64,000 nt of DNA from Veillonella agrestimuris. Lineage in GTDB: Bacteria; Bacillota; Negativicutes; Veillonellales; Veillonellaceae. Positions 16,762 through 25,886 of this stretch are shown piece by piece; within the stretch, counting starts at the first letter, position 1; every line of letters begins with the position of its first letter. The stretch spans positions 62,001 through 126,000 of the forward strand of contig NZ_CALPCS010000002.1 in assembly GCF_943193065.1 (NCBI RefSeq), written 5' to 3'. The notes below the pieces were generated by a model, which saw only the letters and a program-made list of their open reading frames with translations, made no database searches and was not told where the DNA came from. A program made the position numbers and the translations under genes.

Positions 16762-18117
16762 ATGGGACATATAGACACATCTCAAAAACAAAATATTCGT
16801 TTGTTAGCTGTAAAAGCCTTAAGTGATATCAATCGTCATGGTGCATATGCGAATATTACATTACAAGAGTATATACAACGATATAATCTCTCTGATTTAG
16901 ATCGACGATTTTTTACAGAACTCGTTTATGGTGTATTGCGGAGAAGAAATTATTTAGACGCTATTATTGTACATTTGGCAAAGCGTCCACTGAAAAAACT
17001 ATCTTCTATGGCCGTTGAGATTCTTCGGCTTGGCGTTTATCAGCTTATATACATGGATAAAGTGCCCCCTAGTGCAGCCGTTAATGAATCTGTAACATTA
17101 TCGAAAAAGCTAACTCGTGGACTATCCGGATTCGTCAATGCTATCCTTAGATCTGTGATACGGCAACAAGGTACGCTTGGTATTGATGATTTAGCCACCG
17201 ATGAGTTAGAGCGTATATCGTTAATTTATAATATGCCTTTATGGCTCATTGCGCTTTGGGTTAATGAGTTTGGTCAAGAATATACAGAGAACTTGTGTGC
17301 TTGGTTCAACGAACAACCGAGACTGACGGCTCGTATTAATACTTTAAAAACAGATAGTTCTTCTTGCATAAATGCATTAAGAACAGATAATTGGGTAATT
17401 GAAGAAGATTCTGACTATAAGGATATGATTTATATTGATAAACATATTGGCAGTTTAGAAAAATCGAGGGCTGTTAGCCATGGCCATATTACATTTATGG
17501 ATAAAGCCTCTATGTTAGTGGCGAGACTAGTGAATCCGCAAAAAGGGGATCGCATTTTAGATTGTTGTGCCGCTCCCGGCGGAAAGTCCATGTACATGGC
17601 TGCTTTAATGGAGAACGAAGGTTCTATTATGAGTTGTGATATTTACGAACATAAAGTAGACCTTATGAAGTATAATGCACAGCGCTTAGGAGCTGATATT
17701 GTATCTGCTACATTACAAGACGCTACCCAATTGCCTAGTACTTGGAAAGAGAAATTCGATAAAGTTCTTGTCGATGCGCCTTGTTCAGGCTTAGGTATTT
17801 TACAAAAGAAATTAGATATGCGATGGAGAAAAGATGAATCTATTCTTTCAGAATTGCCACCATTGCAATTGGATATATTAGAGAAGGCGTCTAATACTGT
17901 AAAACCTGGCGGTCGAATTGTTTACTCCACTTGTACATTGAATAAAAAGGAAAACGAAGATGTTGTTCGTGCTTTCCTTGCTAAACATAGTGAGTTTTCT
18001 GTAGAAATGGTACCTAGTGATTTTCCATTATCTTCTACAGATGGCATGATTACTACAAATCCAGCTATTGATCATATGGATGGTTTTTTCATGGTTTCCA
18101 TGATTAAGCAGTCCTAA
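16762..18117 (+). CDS. rsmB: 16S rRNA (cytosine(967)-C5)-methyltransferase RsmB
   Basis: RsmB methylates C967 of 16S rRNA. The 451-residue protein begins with a NusB-like RNA-binding domain (about residues 8-145). The Rossmann methyltransferase domain follows, with the SAM motif CCAAPGGKSMYMA near residue 272, the first catalytic-cysteine motif DAPCSGLG near residue 338 and the second, STCTLNKKENED, near residue 391. An AAGGAAG site precedes the ATG. A 53-base gap separates it from the DUF116 gene, with no recognisable signal. Confidence 0.96.
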   Translation: MGHIDTSQKQNIRLLAVKALSDINRHGAYANITLQEYIQRYNLSDLDRRFFTELVYGVLRRRNYLDAIIVHLAKRPLKKLSSMAVEILRLGVYQLIYMDKVPPSAAVNESVTLSKKLTRGLSGFVNAILRSVIRQQGTLGIDDLATDELERISLIYNMPLWLIALWVNEFGQEYTENLCAWFNEQPRLTARINTLKTDSSSCINALRTDNWVIEEDSDYKDMIYIDKHIGSLEKSRAVSHGHITFMDKASMLVARLVNPQKGDRILDCCAAPGGKSMYMAALMENEGSIMSCDIYEHKVDLMKYNAQRLGADIVSATLQDATQLPSTWKEKFDKVLVDAPCSGLGILQKKLDMRWRKDESILSELPPLQLDILEKASNTVKPGGRIVYSTCTLNKKENEDVVRAFLAKHSEFSVEMVPSDFPLSSTDGMITTNPAIDHMDGFFMVSMIKQS

Positions 18118-18141
18118 TATATAGCTTATATAGGAGTATTT

Positions 18142-19188
18142 ATGATTGAATTATTGGAAAAGTCATTAGATGAGTTGCAGAATCTCTTCGAATCCTATGA
18201 GATTCCTAAGTTTAGAGGAAAACAATTAATCGATTATATCTATCATCGTCATATTTTTGACTTTCAAGAGATGACACAATTTCCTAAAGAATTGAGACAA
18301 TGGTTGATAGAACATTGTTCTATTTCATTGCCTACGGTTGTGACAGAATCAGTGGCTCCTGATGGGAAAACGAAGAAGTTATTACTCCAATTAGCTGATT
18401 CAAGTCGTATTGAAGCGGTACTAATGAAACAACATTATGGGAATTCTGTTTGTGTTTCATCTCAAGTAGGTTGCGCTATGGGCTGTGTGTTTTGCGCCTC
18501 TACACAAGGCGGATTATTTCGAGATTTAACTGTAGCTGAAATTGTTAGTCAAGTCCTCCTATTTGCGCAATTAGAAGGAGAAGATATCCATTCACTAGTA
18601 GTTATGGGGGCCGGTGAACCATTACAAAACTACGATAATGTATTGAAAGCCTTGCAATTAATCCATGAACCAACAGTTTTCAATATAAGTTATCGTAAAA
18701 TGACGATCTCTACATGTGGTTGGGTTCCTAATATTTATAAATTAGCCGATGAGGGATTACCAATAACGTTAGCTCTATCGTTGCATGCTACAACAAATGA
18801 AGTGCGACGGACTATTATGCCTGTTGGTGCTTACCATGCTTTGGATGAAGTGCTCGAAGCAGTTCATTATTATTATGAGAGAACACAACGACGCGTGACC
18901 TTTGAATATATTTTGATTGACGGTGTTAATGCATCTTTCAAAGAAGCACATCAATTAGGTGAGATTGGAAAGAAATTCCCAAATTGTCATATCAATTTAA
19001 TTCCTGTTAATGGTAATGAACATATAGACTTGTATAAACCGTCTAATGAGAATATGAATACATTTAAAGATATCGTATCATCTTATGGCCTTTCTGTTAC
19101 AATTCGAAAGGAAATGGGAGATGCTATACAAGCCGCATGTGGGCAATTGAAAGTTGCTCATGGCCGAAAAGAGGAGATTCATGAATAA
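18142..19188 (+). CDS. rlmN: Dual-specificity 23S rRNA A2503 / tRNA A37 C2-methyltransferase RlmN
   Basis: RlmN is a radical-SAM enzyme that methylates C2 of adenosine in 23S rRNA and in some tRNAs. The 348-residue protein has the 4Fe-4S motif CAMGCVFC (C-x3-C-x2-C) near residue 113 and GAGEPLQNYDNV near residue 157. The second catalytic cysteine lies in AACGQL near residue 333. A TAGGAG site precedes the ATG. Its stop overlaps the prpC start by 8 bases. Confidence 0.96.
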   Translation: MIELLEKSLDELQNLFESYEIPKFRGKQLIDYIYHRHIFDFQEMTQFPKELRQWLIEHCSISLPTVVTESVAPDGKTKKLLLQLADSSRIEAVLMKQHYGNSVCVSSQVGCAMGCVFCASTQGGLFRDLTVAEIVSQVLLFAQLEGEDIHSLVVMGAGEPLQNYDNVLKALQLIHEPTVFNISYRKMTISTCGWVPNIYKLADEGLPITLALSLHATTNEVRRTIMPVGAYHALDEVLEAVHYYYERTQRRVTFEYILIDGVNASFKEAHQLGEIGKKFPNCHINLIPVNGNEHIDLYKPSNENMNTFKDIVSSYGLSVTIRKEMGDAIQAACGQLKVAHGRKEEIHE

Positions 19189-19882
19189 TATATTTGGTTT
19201 AAGCAAAATTGGTTTAGTGCGACAGCAAAATGAAGATCGATTTTTCATTGACCAAAATATTTGTGCCGTTACTGATGGCATGGGTGGTTATATAGGTGGC
19301 GAAATCGCTAGTACCTATGCAGTTGATGAAATTAAAGAGTCCTTAGAGACAACAAATCCAATTACTGAAGAGTCTTTAGTAAAGGCGATTTTACAGACAA
19401 ATCAAAAAATCATACAGCGGGTTGCTCATGAAGATAGATTATCTGGGATGGGAACAACTGCTGTAGTAGCTGCTGTTGTAGATAATCAATTATTCTGGGC
19501 TAGTGTAGGTGATAGCCGATTATATATTTGCCAAGATACTATATTGCAGCAAATCACAAAGGATCATTCTGTAGTGCAAGAATTATTTGATTCTGGGGAA
19601 ATTACAAAAGAGGAAATGCTCACACATCCGCAGAGAAATTTAATTACGAGAGCTATTGGGACTGCCGATATATTGGAAGTTGATAGTGGCACGATTTCCA
19701 TTACACCAGGCTCTAGACTTCTTTTATGTACTGATGGTCTAACTAGTTACGTCAGTGATGATGTCATAAAAGAGATAATTCTTAGTACAACTGATAATGA
19801 AGCAGCTGTACAAAAGATGATGGATGCTGTATATGAAGCTGGTGCTGGTGATAATGTAACTATTATTTTAGGTACCCTTTAA
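19181..19882 (+). CDS. prpC: PP2C-type Ser/Thr protein phosphatase (Stp/PrpC)
   Basis: This cytosolic phosphatase reverses phosphorylation by the adjacent PASTA kinase. The 233-residue protein shows the PP2C metal-binding motifs: QQNEDRF near residue 14, VTDGMGGYIGGE near residue 28, SVGDSRLY near residue 109, CTDGLTSYV near residue 180 and GAGDNVT near residue 222. The ATG at 19181 follows an AGAGGAG site in the end of rlmN and overlaps its stop, which implies translational coupling. The open frame extends further upstream but without support. Confidence 0.95.
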   Translation: MNNIFGLSKIGLVRQQNEDRFFIDQNICAVTDGMGGYIGGEIASTYAVDEIKESLETTNPITEESLVKAILQTNQKIIQRVAHEDRLSGMGTTAVVAAVVDNQLFWASVGDSRLYICQDTILQQITKDHSVVQELFDSGEITKEEMLTHPQRNLITRAIGTADILEVDSGTISITPGSRLLLCTDGLTSYVSDDVIKEIILSTTDNEAAVQKMMDAVYEAGAGDNVTIILGTL

Positions 19883-19908
19883 TCTAGAGACGGAGATTAA
19901 TAAGGACT

Positions 19909-21828
19909 ATGAATATAAAAGATATAATATTGGACAACCGATATAACATAATCAGAAAGATTGGTTCCGGTGGGATGGCAGATGTATATTTAGGGGAAGA
20001 TGCGTTGTTAGGCCGTCCAGTGGCGATAAAAATATTACATTCTAATTTTGCTAACGACGAAGAATTTGTAGCTCGATTTAAACGAGAAGCGCAAGCAGCA
20101 GGCAAATTAAACCATCCTAATATTGTCAATATGTATGATGTAGGATTTGACCAAGGCTTACACTATATCATTATGGAATATGTGGATGGGAAAACATTAA
20201 AAGAGTACATTAAAGAAAAAGGCCCGCTGTCCATTGATGAAGCGGTTAAGTTTACCATTGCCATTGCAGAAGGCTTAGAACACGCCCATGCAATGGGAAT
20301 CGTACATTGTGATATTAAACCGCATAATGTAATTATTACTGATAATGGTCGTGTAAAAGTGACTGATTTTGGTATTGCTAGAGCTATGAACTCTACTAAT
20401 ACGATGATGTACACGAATTCTATTATGGGGTCAGCTCATTATTTATCACCAGAACAGGCAAGTGGCAAATCTGTTGATGGAAGCACAGATATTTATTCTT
20501 TAGGTGTTGTGTTGTACGAAATGTTAACTGGGAAAGTACCTTTTGAAGGGGAAACGCCGATTTCAGTTGCGTTAAAACATGTAAGAGAAAAAGTAACACC
20601 ACCAACGCGACATAATCATTCTATTCCACCATTATTAGAAGGTGTAGTATTGCGAGCTTTAGAAAAAGATCCGAAGGATCGTTTTGCCTCCATTACAGAT
20701 ATGATTAGTGATTTGCGCTTATCTCAAGGTTTTACTATTGGTAAGACAAAGCGAGTAGAACCTTACGATTTTGCGACCCAAATGATTCCTACCGTTAACG
20801 CTGACACGATGGAAGAATTTAATACAATAGATGACGATATGTCGAATGAGGGTAAGAAAAAAACTATGTTAAATAGAATTGCATCGATTCCGCAGAAGTA
20901 TATTGTACTTAGTGCAGCGATTATTTTCTTAATAGCTTTCTTAGGAGCTTTTTTGAGTTATGGTAATTTCTGGAGTAATACCACAGTAGAAGTACCTAAT
21001 GTAGTAGGTAAACAAGCATCAGTAGCTAGAAATATGTTAGAAGATAAACGCTTACGTGTTTCCACCAGTGAAGTAACAAATGTCGATGTACCAGCTGGTC
21101 AAGTTATTTCTCAAACACCGGGAGCTGGTGAAAAAGTAAAAGAACAACGGACTATCCATTTAGTCGTATCGAAAGGTGTCGGCGATATTACAGTGCCAGA
21201 CCTATCGGGCTTAACTGCTGATCAAGCGCGTCAAAGATTAAAAGACATCGGCCTTGTAGTAGGTAAGATTACGCAACAGCCGATAGAGGATAAACCAAAT
21301 AACATTATTATTTCTCAAAGTCCTTCAGGAGACTCTAAAGTTGCCAAAGGTACGGCCGTAGATATCGTATTGAGTCAAACAAAAGCGAAAAAGATAAAAA
21401 TGCCTTCTTTAGTGGGGATGACATTAAAAGATGCTCGTGATGTATTAGGCTCTCATAATTTAGGTGTGAATCAAGTAGATGGTTCGTTAGAAGAAAAATC
21501 TGTCGTTCTCGATCAAAGCGTTAAAGCTGGTGAAGATATTGAAGAAGGTTCAGTTGTAAACTTGACCACTGAATTTAAAGAAGAAAAGAAAAAAGAAGAA
21601 CCTAAAAAAGAAGAGAATCGAGTAAAAGGTACGGTAGATGTAACGATACCAAATGGTGCTAAGCGACAAGAGTTACGTATTGTTGTCAAAGATGACGAAG
21701 GTTCTGTAGTTGTTTATGACGATGCCCATAAACCGGGCGATAGAATTGTTAGAAATGTATCTGGTGTGGGTAATGTGCGCATAGAAGTATATTTAGATGG
21801 AGCATTAGTGCAAGATACAGCACTATAG
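19909..21828 (+). CDS. prkC: PASTA-domain Ser/Thr protein kinase (PrkC/Stk1 family)
   Basis: This membrane kinase senses peptidoglycan fragments or lipid II through its outer PASTA repeats and phosphorylates cell-wall and translation proteins. The kinase domain covers about residues 11-270, with Gly loop IGSGGMA, Lys41, the catalytic loop with Asp135 and Asn140, and DFG at 153-155. The residue before the catalytic Asp is Cys (HCD) instead of Arg. One membrane segment lies at about 331-351. Three PASTA repeats follow at about 359-423, 426-492 and 496-560. After a Lys/Glu-rich linker there is an extra C-terminal domain of about 65 residues that I do not recognise. prpC lies 26 bases upstream and rsgA 7 bases downstream. 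Confidence 0.95.
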   Translation: MNIKDIILDNRYNIIRKIGSGGMADVYLGEDALLGRPVAIKILHSNFANDEEFVARFKREAQAAGKLNHPNIVNMYDVGFDQGLHYIIMEYVDGKTLKEYIKEKGPLSIDEAVKFTIAIAEGLEHAHAMGIVHCDIKPHNVIITDNGRVKVTDFGIARAMNSTNTMMYTNSIMGSAHYLSPEQASGKSVDGSTDIYSLGVVLYEMLTGKVPFEGETPISVALKHVREKVTPPTRHNHSIPPLLEGVVLRALEKDPKDRFASITDMISDLRLSQGFTIGKTKRVEPYDFATQMIPTVNADTMEEFNTIDDDMSNEGKKKTMLNRIASIPQKYIVLSAAIIFLIAFLGAFLSYGNFWSNTTVEVPNVVGKQASVARNMLEDKRLRVSTSEVTNVDVPAGQVISQTPGAGEKVKEQRTIHLVVSKGVGDITVPDLSGLTADQARQRLKDIGLVVGKITQQPIEDKPNNIIISQSPSGDSKVAKGTAVDIVLSQTKAKKIKMPSLVGMTLKDARDVLGSHNLGVNQVDGSLEEKSVVLDQSVKAGEDIEEGSVVNLTTEFKEEKKKEEPKKEENRVKGTVDVTIPNGAKRQELRIVVKDDEGSVVVYDDAHKPGDRIVRNVSGVGNVRIEVYLDGALVQDTAL

Positions 21829-21835
21829 AGGTTCT

Positions 21836-22699
21836 ATGAATACTGGTATAGTGATTAAAAATATGAACGGATATTTTTACGTTCAAGATGGTGACGGCAT
21901 TGTTCATGAATGTAAAGTTCGTGGCCGCTTAAAAAAAGATAAGTATAGTCTTCTAGTAGGGGATTATGTTGAATTCTCCGATGAGAATTTAATTGAATCT
22001 ATATTGGAGCGACACAATTCTATGGTTCGCCCTGCTGTAGCAAATATCGATCAAGTTGTTCTTGTCGTAGCAGCCCATGATCCAGATATCAATATATTGT
22101 TGCTCGATAAGATGCTAGTGATGATTGAACATGCGGATATACCTATTGTATTGTGCATTAATAAATATGATTTAGCAGATGATAAGACACACGAAATTCT
22201 TGAACTCTATCAATCTGTAGGGTATACAGTGATTACTACATCAGCATATATGAATACCGATATAGATAAATTGCGACATGTATTATCTGGAAAGGTTACT
22301 GCTTTTGCTGGTCCTTCTGGGGTTGGTAAAAGTAGTCTCCTCAATGCAGTAGATCCTAAATTTTCCTTTCAAACAGGGGGGATTAGTGAAAAAATTAAAC
22401 GAGGTAGGCATACGACGCGTCATGCCTCTCTCTTTAGCTTAGATGCTCATTCATTTATTATGGATACACCTGGATTTAGTGCTATTGAATTTAACGATGT
22501 TTCATTAGAACGTTTACCTACATTATTCCCTGAGTTTGGTGACTATGTTTCGGATTGTAAATTCAGTCCTTGTTACCATGACCATGAACCTGTATGTGGC
22601 GTGAAAACGGGCATAGAAAGTGGTTTAATTAGAGAGAGTCGTTATCAATCCTATATGTCTATTCGTGAAGAGATTAAAAATCAGAGAAAGAGGTTTTAA
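21836..22699 (+). CDS. rsgA: Ribosome small subunit-dependent GTPase A
   Basis: RsgA is a circularly permuted GTPase that releases or checks late 30S assembly intermediates. The 287-residue protein has an N-terminal OB fold and NKYD (G4) near residue 117. The P-loop GPSGVGKSS lies near residue 160 and DTPGFS (G3) near residue 210, giving the permuted G4-G1-G3 order. The zinc knuckle follows with Cys, Cys, His and Cys in CKFSPCYHDHEPVC near residue 241. The tight link to prkC is conserved in Firmicutes, where RsgA can be a kinase substrate. Confidence 0.96.
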   Translation: MNTGIVIKNMNGYFYVQDGDGIVHECKVRGRLKKDKYSLLVGDYVEFSDENLIESILERHNSMVRPAVANIDQVVLVVAAHDPDINILLLDKMLVMIEHADIPIVLCINKYDLADDKTHEILELYQSVGYTVITTSAYMNTDIDKLRHVLSGKVTAFAGPSGVGKSSLLNAVDPKFSFQTGGISEKIKRGRHTTRHASLFSLDAHSFIMDTPGFSAIEFNDVSLERLPTLFPEFGDYVSDCKFSPCYHDHEPVCGVKTGIESGLIRESRYQSYMSIREEIKNQRKRF

Positions 22700-22700
22700 T

Positions 22701-23351
22701 ATGATTAAAGTTGCTCCATCTATGTTATCTGCTGATTTTTCTATATTGCGGGAAGAGATTAAAAGCATCGAATTAGCTGGCGCTGATTTTCTTCATATCG
22801 ATGTGATGGACGGTCACTTTGTGCCAAACCTAACATTTGGTGCCCCAATTGTAAAAGCTATCCGTCCACATACGAAACTTCCGTTTGATGTGCATTTAAT
22901 GGTCACTAATCCTAGTGATTATGTAGAAGAATATGCCAAAATTGGTGTGGAATATTTTACTTTTCATCAGGAAACAGTGCCTCATATGCATCGTTTAATT
23001 CAATACATTAAATCGTCTGGCATGAAAGCGGGAGTGTCTTTAAATCCAAGTACACCTGTATCGACGTTAGAAGATGTAGCTGCCGAGTTAGATATGATTT
23101 TAATTATGTCTGTAAATCCAGGCTTTGGAGGACAAACTTTCATTCCAAGAGCTATTGAAAAGGTAAAGCAAGCTAAAGCATTGCTCGATGCTGCTGGTAA
23201 TACGACAGCTGTTATCGAAGTAGATGGTGGGATTAATGATAAAACAGCAGTTCCTATTAAAGCGGCAGGGGCTACGGTTCTGGTGGCAGGATCAGCCGTA
23301 TTTGGCGCTCCAGATCGGGCTGCTATGATTGAAGCTATCAGAAATAATTAA
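22701..23351 (+). CDS. rpe: Ribulose-phosphate 3-epimerase
   Basis: Rpe interconverts ribulose 5-phosphate and xylulose 5-phosphate in the pentose phosphate pathway. The 216-residue TIM barrel shows APSMLSADFS at the start, HIDVMDGHFVPNLTFG near residue 32 with metal-binding His and Asp, DVHLMV near residue 65, MSVNPGFGGQ near residue 138 and VDGGI near residue 174. The ATG at 22701 sits one base after the rsgA stop, with an AAAGAGGTTTTAAT site; the upstream in-frame extension lies within rsgA. Confidence 0.96.
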   Translation: MIKVAPSMLSADFSILREEIKSIELAGADFLHIDVMDGHFVPNLTFGAPIVKAIRPHTKLPFDVHLMVTNPSDYVEEYAKIGVEYFTFHQETVPHMHRLIQYIKSSGMKAGVSLNPSTPVSTLEDVAAELDMILIMSVNPGFGGQTFIPRAIEKVKQAKALLDAAGNTTAVIEVDGGINDKTAVPIKAAGATVLVAGSAVFGAPDRAAMIEAIRNN

Positions 23352-23398
23352 AGGGGTTAGATTTTGAGATAAATTACTCGATTTTATCATTAGATTGC

Positions 23399-23428
23399 TT
23401 GATTTAGCACATATATTTGTGATAAAAT
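23399..23428 (+). promoter_or_regulatory. Probable sigma-A promoter of rpsB-tsf
   Basis: A TTGATT -35 box (23399-23404) and a TAAAAT -10 box (23423-23428) are 18 bases apart. The predicted start near 23435 would give a leader of about 100 bases before rpsB. An inverted repeat of nine bases (23382-23390 and 23420-23428) flanks the promoter. Confidence 0.55.
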
Positions 23429-23434
23429 ACCAAA

Positions 23435-23533
23435 GTATTAAAAATACGCACGTCAGTGGATTTCGGTACTGTGCTCAATTTCGAGTGACCCGAAAGATGA
23501 AGCGACGGAGGTTAATTAACAGGAGGTGCCACA
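23435..23533 (+). promoter_or_regulatory. Structured rpsB 5' leader, candidate ribosomal-protein autoregulation site
   Basis: The leader folds into nested short helices: CGTC 23451-23454 with GACG 23504-23507, TTTCGG 23461-23466 with CCGAAA 23490-23495, and CTC 23474-23476 with GAG 23483-23485. It has no T run, so it is not a terminator. rpsB leaders that bind protein S2 are known in other bacteria. Whether this belongs to a described S2-leader class cannot be decided by eye. Confidence 0.4.
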
Positions 23534-24286
23534 ATGGCAGTAGTATCAATGAAACAATTATTAGAGGCTGGTGTACACTTTGGTCATCAGACTAGAAGAT
23601 GGAATCCTAAAATGGCGAAATTCATCTTCACTGAACGCAATGGTATTTATATCATTGACTTATCTAAAACAGTAAAAAAAGTAGAAGAAGCTTACGCTTT
23701 CTTACGTGAAGTTGCTTCCCAAGGCGAAGTAATTTTGTTCGTAGGTACTAAAAAACAAGCTCAAGAAGCAATTAAAGAAGAAGCTTTACGCGCTAACATG
23801 TTCTTCGTAAACGAACGTTGGTTAGGCGGCATGTTGACAAACTTTAAAACTATTGAAACACGTATTAAACGTTTAAAACAATTAGAAGCTATGGCTGAAG
23901 ATGGTACTTTCGAATTACTTCCTAAAAAAGAAGTAATTGGTCTTCGCCATGAAATGGATAAACTTGAAAAATACCTTGGCGGTATTAAAGATATGCCTAA
24001 AATGCCAGGTGCGCTTTTCGTAGTTGACCCTAAAAAAGAAAAAATTGCTATTGCAGAAGCACAAAAGTTAGGTATTCCTGTAGTGGCAACTGTTGACACT
24101 AACTGTGATCCAGATGAAGTAGATTTCCCAATTCCAGCTAATGATGACGCTATTCGTGCCGTTAAATTGTTAGCATCTAAAATGGCGGATGCTGTATTGG
24201 AAGGTCGTCAAGGAGAATCTTTTGAAGATGCTTTGGAGAATGCAGTATCTGACGCAACTGAAATGGTTCAAGACGGTCGCGGTTAA
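23534..24286 (+). CDS. rpsB: 30S ribosomal protein S2
   Basis: S2 (uS2) is a late-assembling 30S protein that contacts S1. The 250-residue protein has the family start [23 protein letters not shown] and the segment [13 protein letters not shown] near residue 95. [12 protein letters not shown] lies near residue 157 and a C-terminal acidic tail follows. The ribosome site AGGAGGTGCC is very strong. It heads rpsB-tsf-pyrH-frr, a gene order conserved in most bacteria. Confidence 0.98.
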   Translation: MAVVSMKQLLEAGVHFGHQTRRWNPKMAKFIFTERNGIYIIDLSKTVKKVEEAYAFLREVASQGEVILFVGTKKQAQEAIKEEALRANMFFVNERWLGGMLTNFKTIETRIKRLKQLEAMAEDGTFELLPKKEVIGLRHEMDKLEKYLGGIKDMPKMPGALFVVDPKKEKIAIAEAQKLGIPVVATVDTNCDPDEVDFPIPANDDAIRAVKLLASKMADAVLEGRQGESFEDALENAVSDATEMVQDGRG

Positions 24287-24334
24287 TCGTTATTAGGGGT
24301 TATTTGAAAGATAAATCTATAACATATATAATTG

Positions 24335-24355
24335 AGGTAAGGGATATCCTTACCT
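24335..24355 (+). promoter_or_regulatory. Hairpin between rpsB and tsf
   Basis: Arms at 24335-24342 and 24348-24355 form an 8-bp stem with a 5-base loop. It is followed by TAATTAG and not by a T run, so it is a weak terminator at best; it may serve as a 3' end barrier for rpsB RNA or as a partial attenuator. The tsf ribosome site begins a few bases later. Confidence 0.45.
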
Positions 24356-24382
24356 TAATTAGTACTAGGAGGTAACAAAAGA

Positions 24383-25063
24383 ATGGCAATTACTGCTGCA
24401 TTAGTAAAAGAATTGCGCGACATGACTGGCGCAGGTATGATGGATGCTAAAAAAGCATTAGTAGAAACTGATGGTAATATCGATAAAGCGGTTGACCTTC
24501 TTCGTGAAAAAGGTTTAGCAGCAGCAGCTAAAAAAGCTGGTCGTATTGCTGCAGAAGGGGTTGTACAATCTTACATCCATGCTGGTGGTCGTATTGGTGT
24601 GTTAGTAGAAGTTAACTGCGAAACTGACTTCGTTGCTAAGACTGATGATTTCCAAGCATTGGCACGTGATATTGCTATGCAAATCGCAGCTGCAAACCCT
24701 ACATACTTGAACCGTGAAGAAGTTCCTGAATCTGTTATTGAACACGAACGCCAAGTATTGTTAGAACAAGCTAAAGTAGAAGCTGAAGAAGATGTAAAAG
24801 CTGGCCGTAAACCAAAACCAGAAGTAGTTTTGGAAAAAATGGTAGCTGGTCGTATTGAAAAATTCTATAAAGAAAATTGCCTATTAGAACAAGTATTCAT
24901 TAAAGATGGAGACAAATCTGTTACAGATATCATTAATGAAAGCATTGCAAAAATCGGTGAAAACATCAACGTACGCCGTTTTGTTCGCTACGGTTTGGGC
25001 GAAGGCATTGAAAAACGTCAAGATGACTTCGTTGCAGAAGTAATGGCATCTGTTGGTAAATAA
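24383..25063 (+). CDS. tsf: Elongation factor Ts
   Basis: EF-Ts exchanges GDP for GTP on EF-Tu. The 226-residue protein is of the short form seen in many Firmicutes. It shows the UBA-like N-terminus with [16 protein letters not shown], the core [11 protein letters not shown] near residue 78, and a single subdomain followed by a short C-terminal module. The site AGGAGGTAAC precedes the ATG. Confidence 0.97.
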   Translation: MAITAALVKELRDMTGAGMMDAKKALVETDGNIDKAVDLLREKGLAAAAKKAGRIAAEGVVQSYIHAGGRIGVLVEVNCETDFVAKTDDFQALARDIAMQIAAANPTYLNREEVPESVIEHERQVLLEQAKVEAEEDVKAGRKPKPEVVLEKMVAGRIEKFYKENCLLEQVFIKDGDKSVTDIINESIAKIGENINVRRFVRYGLGEGIEKRQDDFVAEVMASVGK

Positions 25064-25074
25064 GTAAGATACAA

Positions 25075-25106
25075 TAAGAGAACACCGTACAGTGTTCTCT
25101 TATTTT
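25075..25106 (+). terminator. Intrinsic terminator between tsf and pyrH
   Basis: Arms at 25075-25085 and 25092-25102 form a perfect 11-bp stem with a 6-base loop, followed by TTTT. The pyrH start is 20 bases further on and no promoter fits between, so it must act as a partial terminator within the operon. Confidence 0.85.
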
Positions 25107-25125
25107 GCAATAGAGGAGTTAAAAC

Positions 25126-25851
25126 ATGGCAAAAAGAGATTTTAAACGCATTGTATTGAAATTAAGCGGTGAAGCACTAGCTGGTGACCAAGGTTTTGGC
25201 ATTAATCCAGATGTAGTAGAAACATTTGCGAAAGAAATTGCAGATATCGCTAAAAGTACAGATTTAGAAATTGCTATTGTCGTTGGCGGTGGTAATTTAT
25301 GGCGCGGTTTAGCTGGTAGTAATCAAGGTATGGATCGTGCCACAGCTGACTATATGGGGATGCTTGCTACAGTTATGAACTCCTTAGCATTGCAAGATGC
25401 ATTAGAACAAGCTGGTGTTGATACACGTGTACAAACTGCTATTGAAATGCAAGAAGTGGCAGAGCCATATATTCGTCGTCGAGCGATTCGCCATTTAGAA
25501 AAGAAACGTATCGTTATCTTCGGTGCTGGACTAGGGAAGCCATATTTTTCCACTGATACAACAGCAGCATTAAGAGCAGCAGAAATTGAAGCAGATGCTA
25601 TTTTAATGGCGAAGAAATTTGCCGATGGCGTATATGATTCTGATCCAAAAACAAATCCAAATGCCGTTAAATTCGACGAATTAACATATAATGATATTAT
25701 TGCAAAAGAATTAAAAGTAATGGATGCTACATCTACTACTTTATGTAAAGATAACAATATCCCTATTATCGTATTTAGCATGGATATTCCAGGTAATATT
25801 ACTAAAGCGGCTAAAGGTGAAGAAGTAGGTACAATCGTTCGTGGAGAATAG
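25126..25851 (+). CDS. pyrH: UMP kinase
   Basis: PyrH phosphorylates UMP to UDP for nucleic acid and cell-wall precursor synthesis. The 241-residue protein of the amino acid kinase fold has KLSGEALAG near residue 11, [10 protein letters not shown] near residue 53, [11 protein letters not shown] near residue 74 and the GKPYFSTDT segment near residue 138. An AGAGGAG site precedes the ATG. Confidence 0.97.
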   Translation: MAKRDFKRIVLKLSGEALAGDQGFGINPDVVETFAKEIADIAKSTDLEIAIVVGGGNLWRGLAGSNQGMDRATADYMGMLATVMNSLALQDALEQAGVDTRVQTAIEMQEVAEPYIRRRAIRHLEKKRIVIFGAGLGKPYFSTDTTAALRAAEIEADAILMAKKFADGVYDSDPKTNPNAVKFDELTYNDIIAKELKVMDATSTTLCKDNNIPIIVFSMDIPGNITKAAKGEEVGTIVRGE

Positions 25852-25886
25852 TCGTTAAATTAACTTCCAAAACAAGGAGACATATT

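Noticed and set aside
23395-23595. 66-codon plus-strand frame across the rpsB leader
   Set aside because: It overlaps the promoter and structured leader, runs out of frame into rpsB and has no ribosome site.
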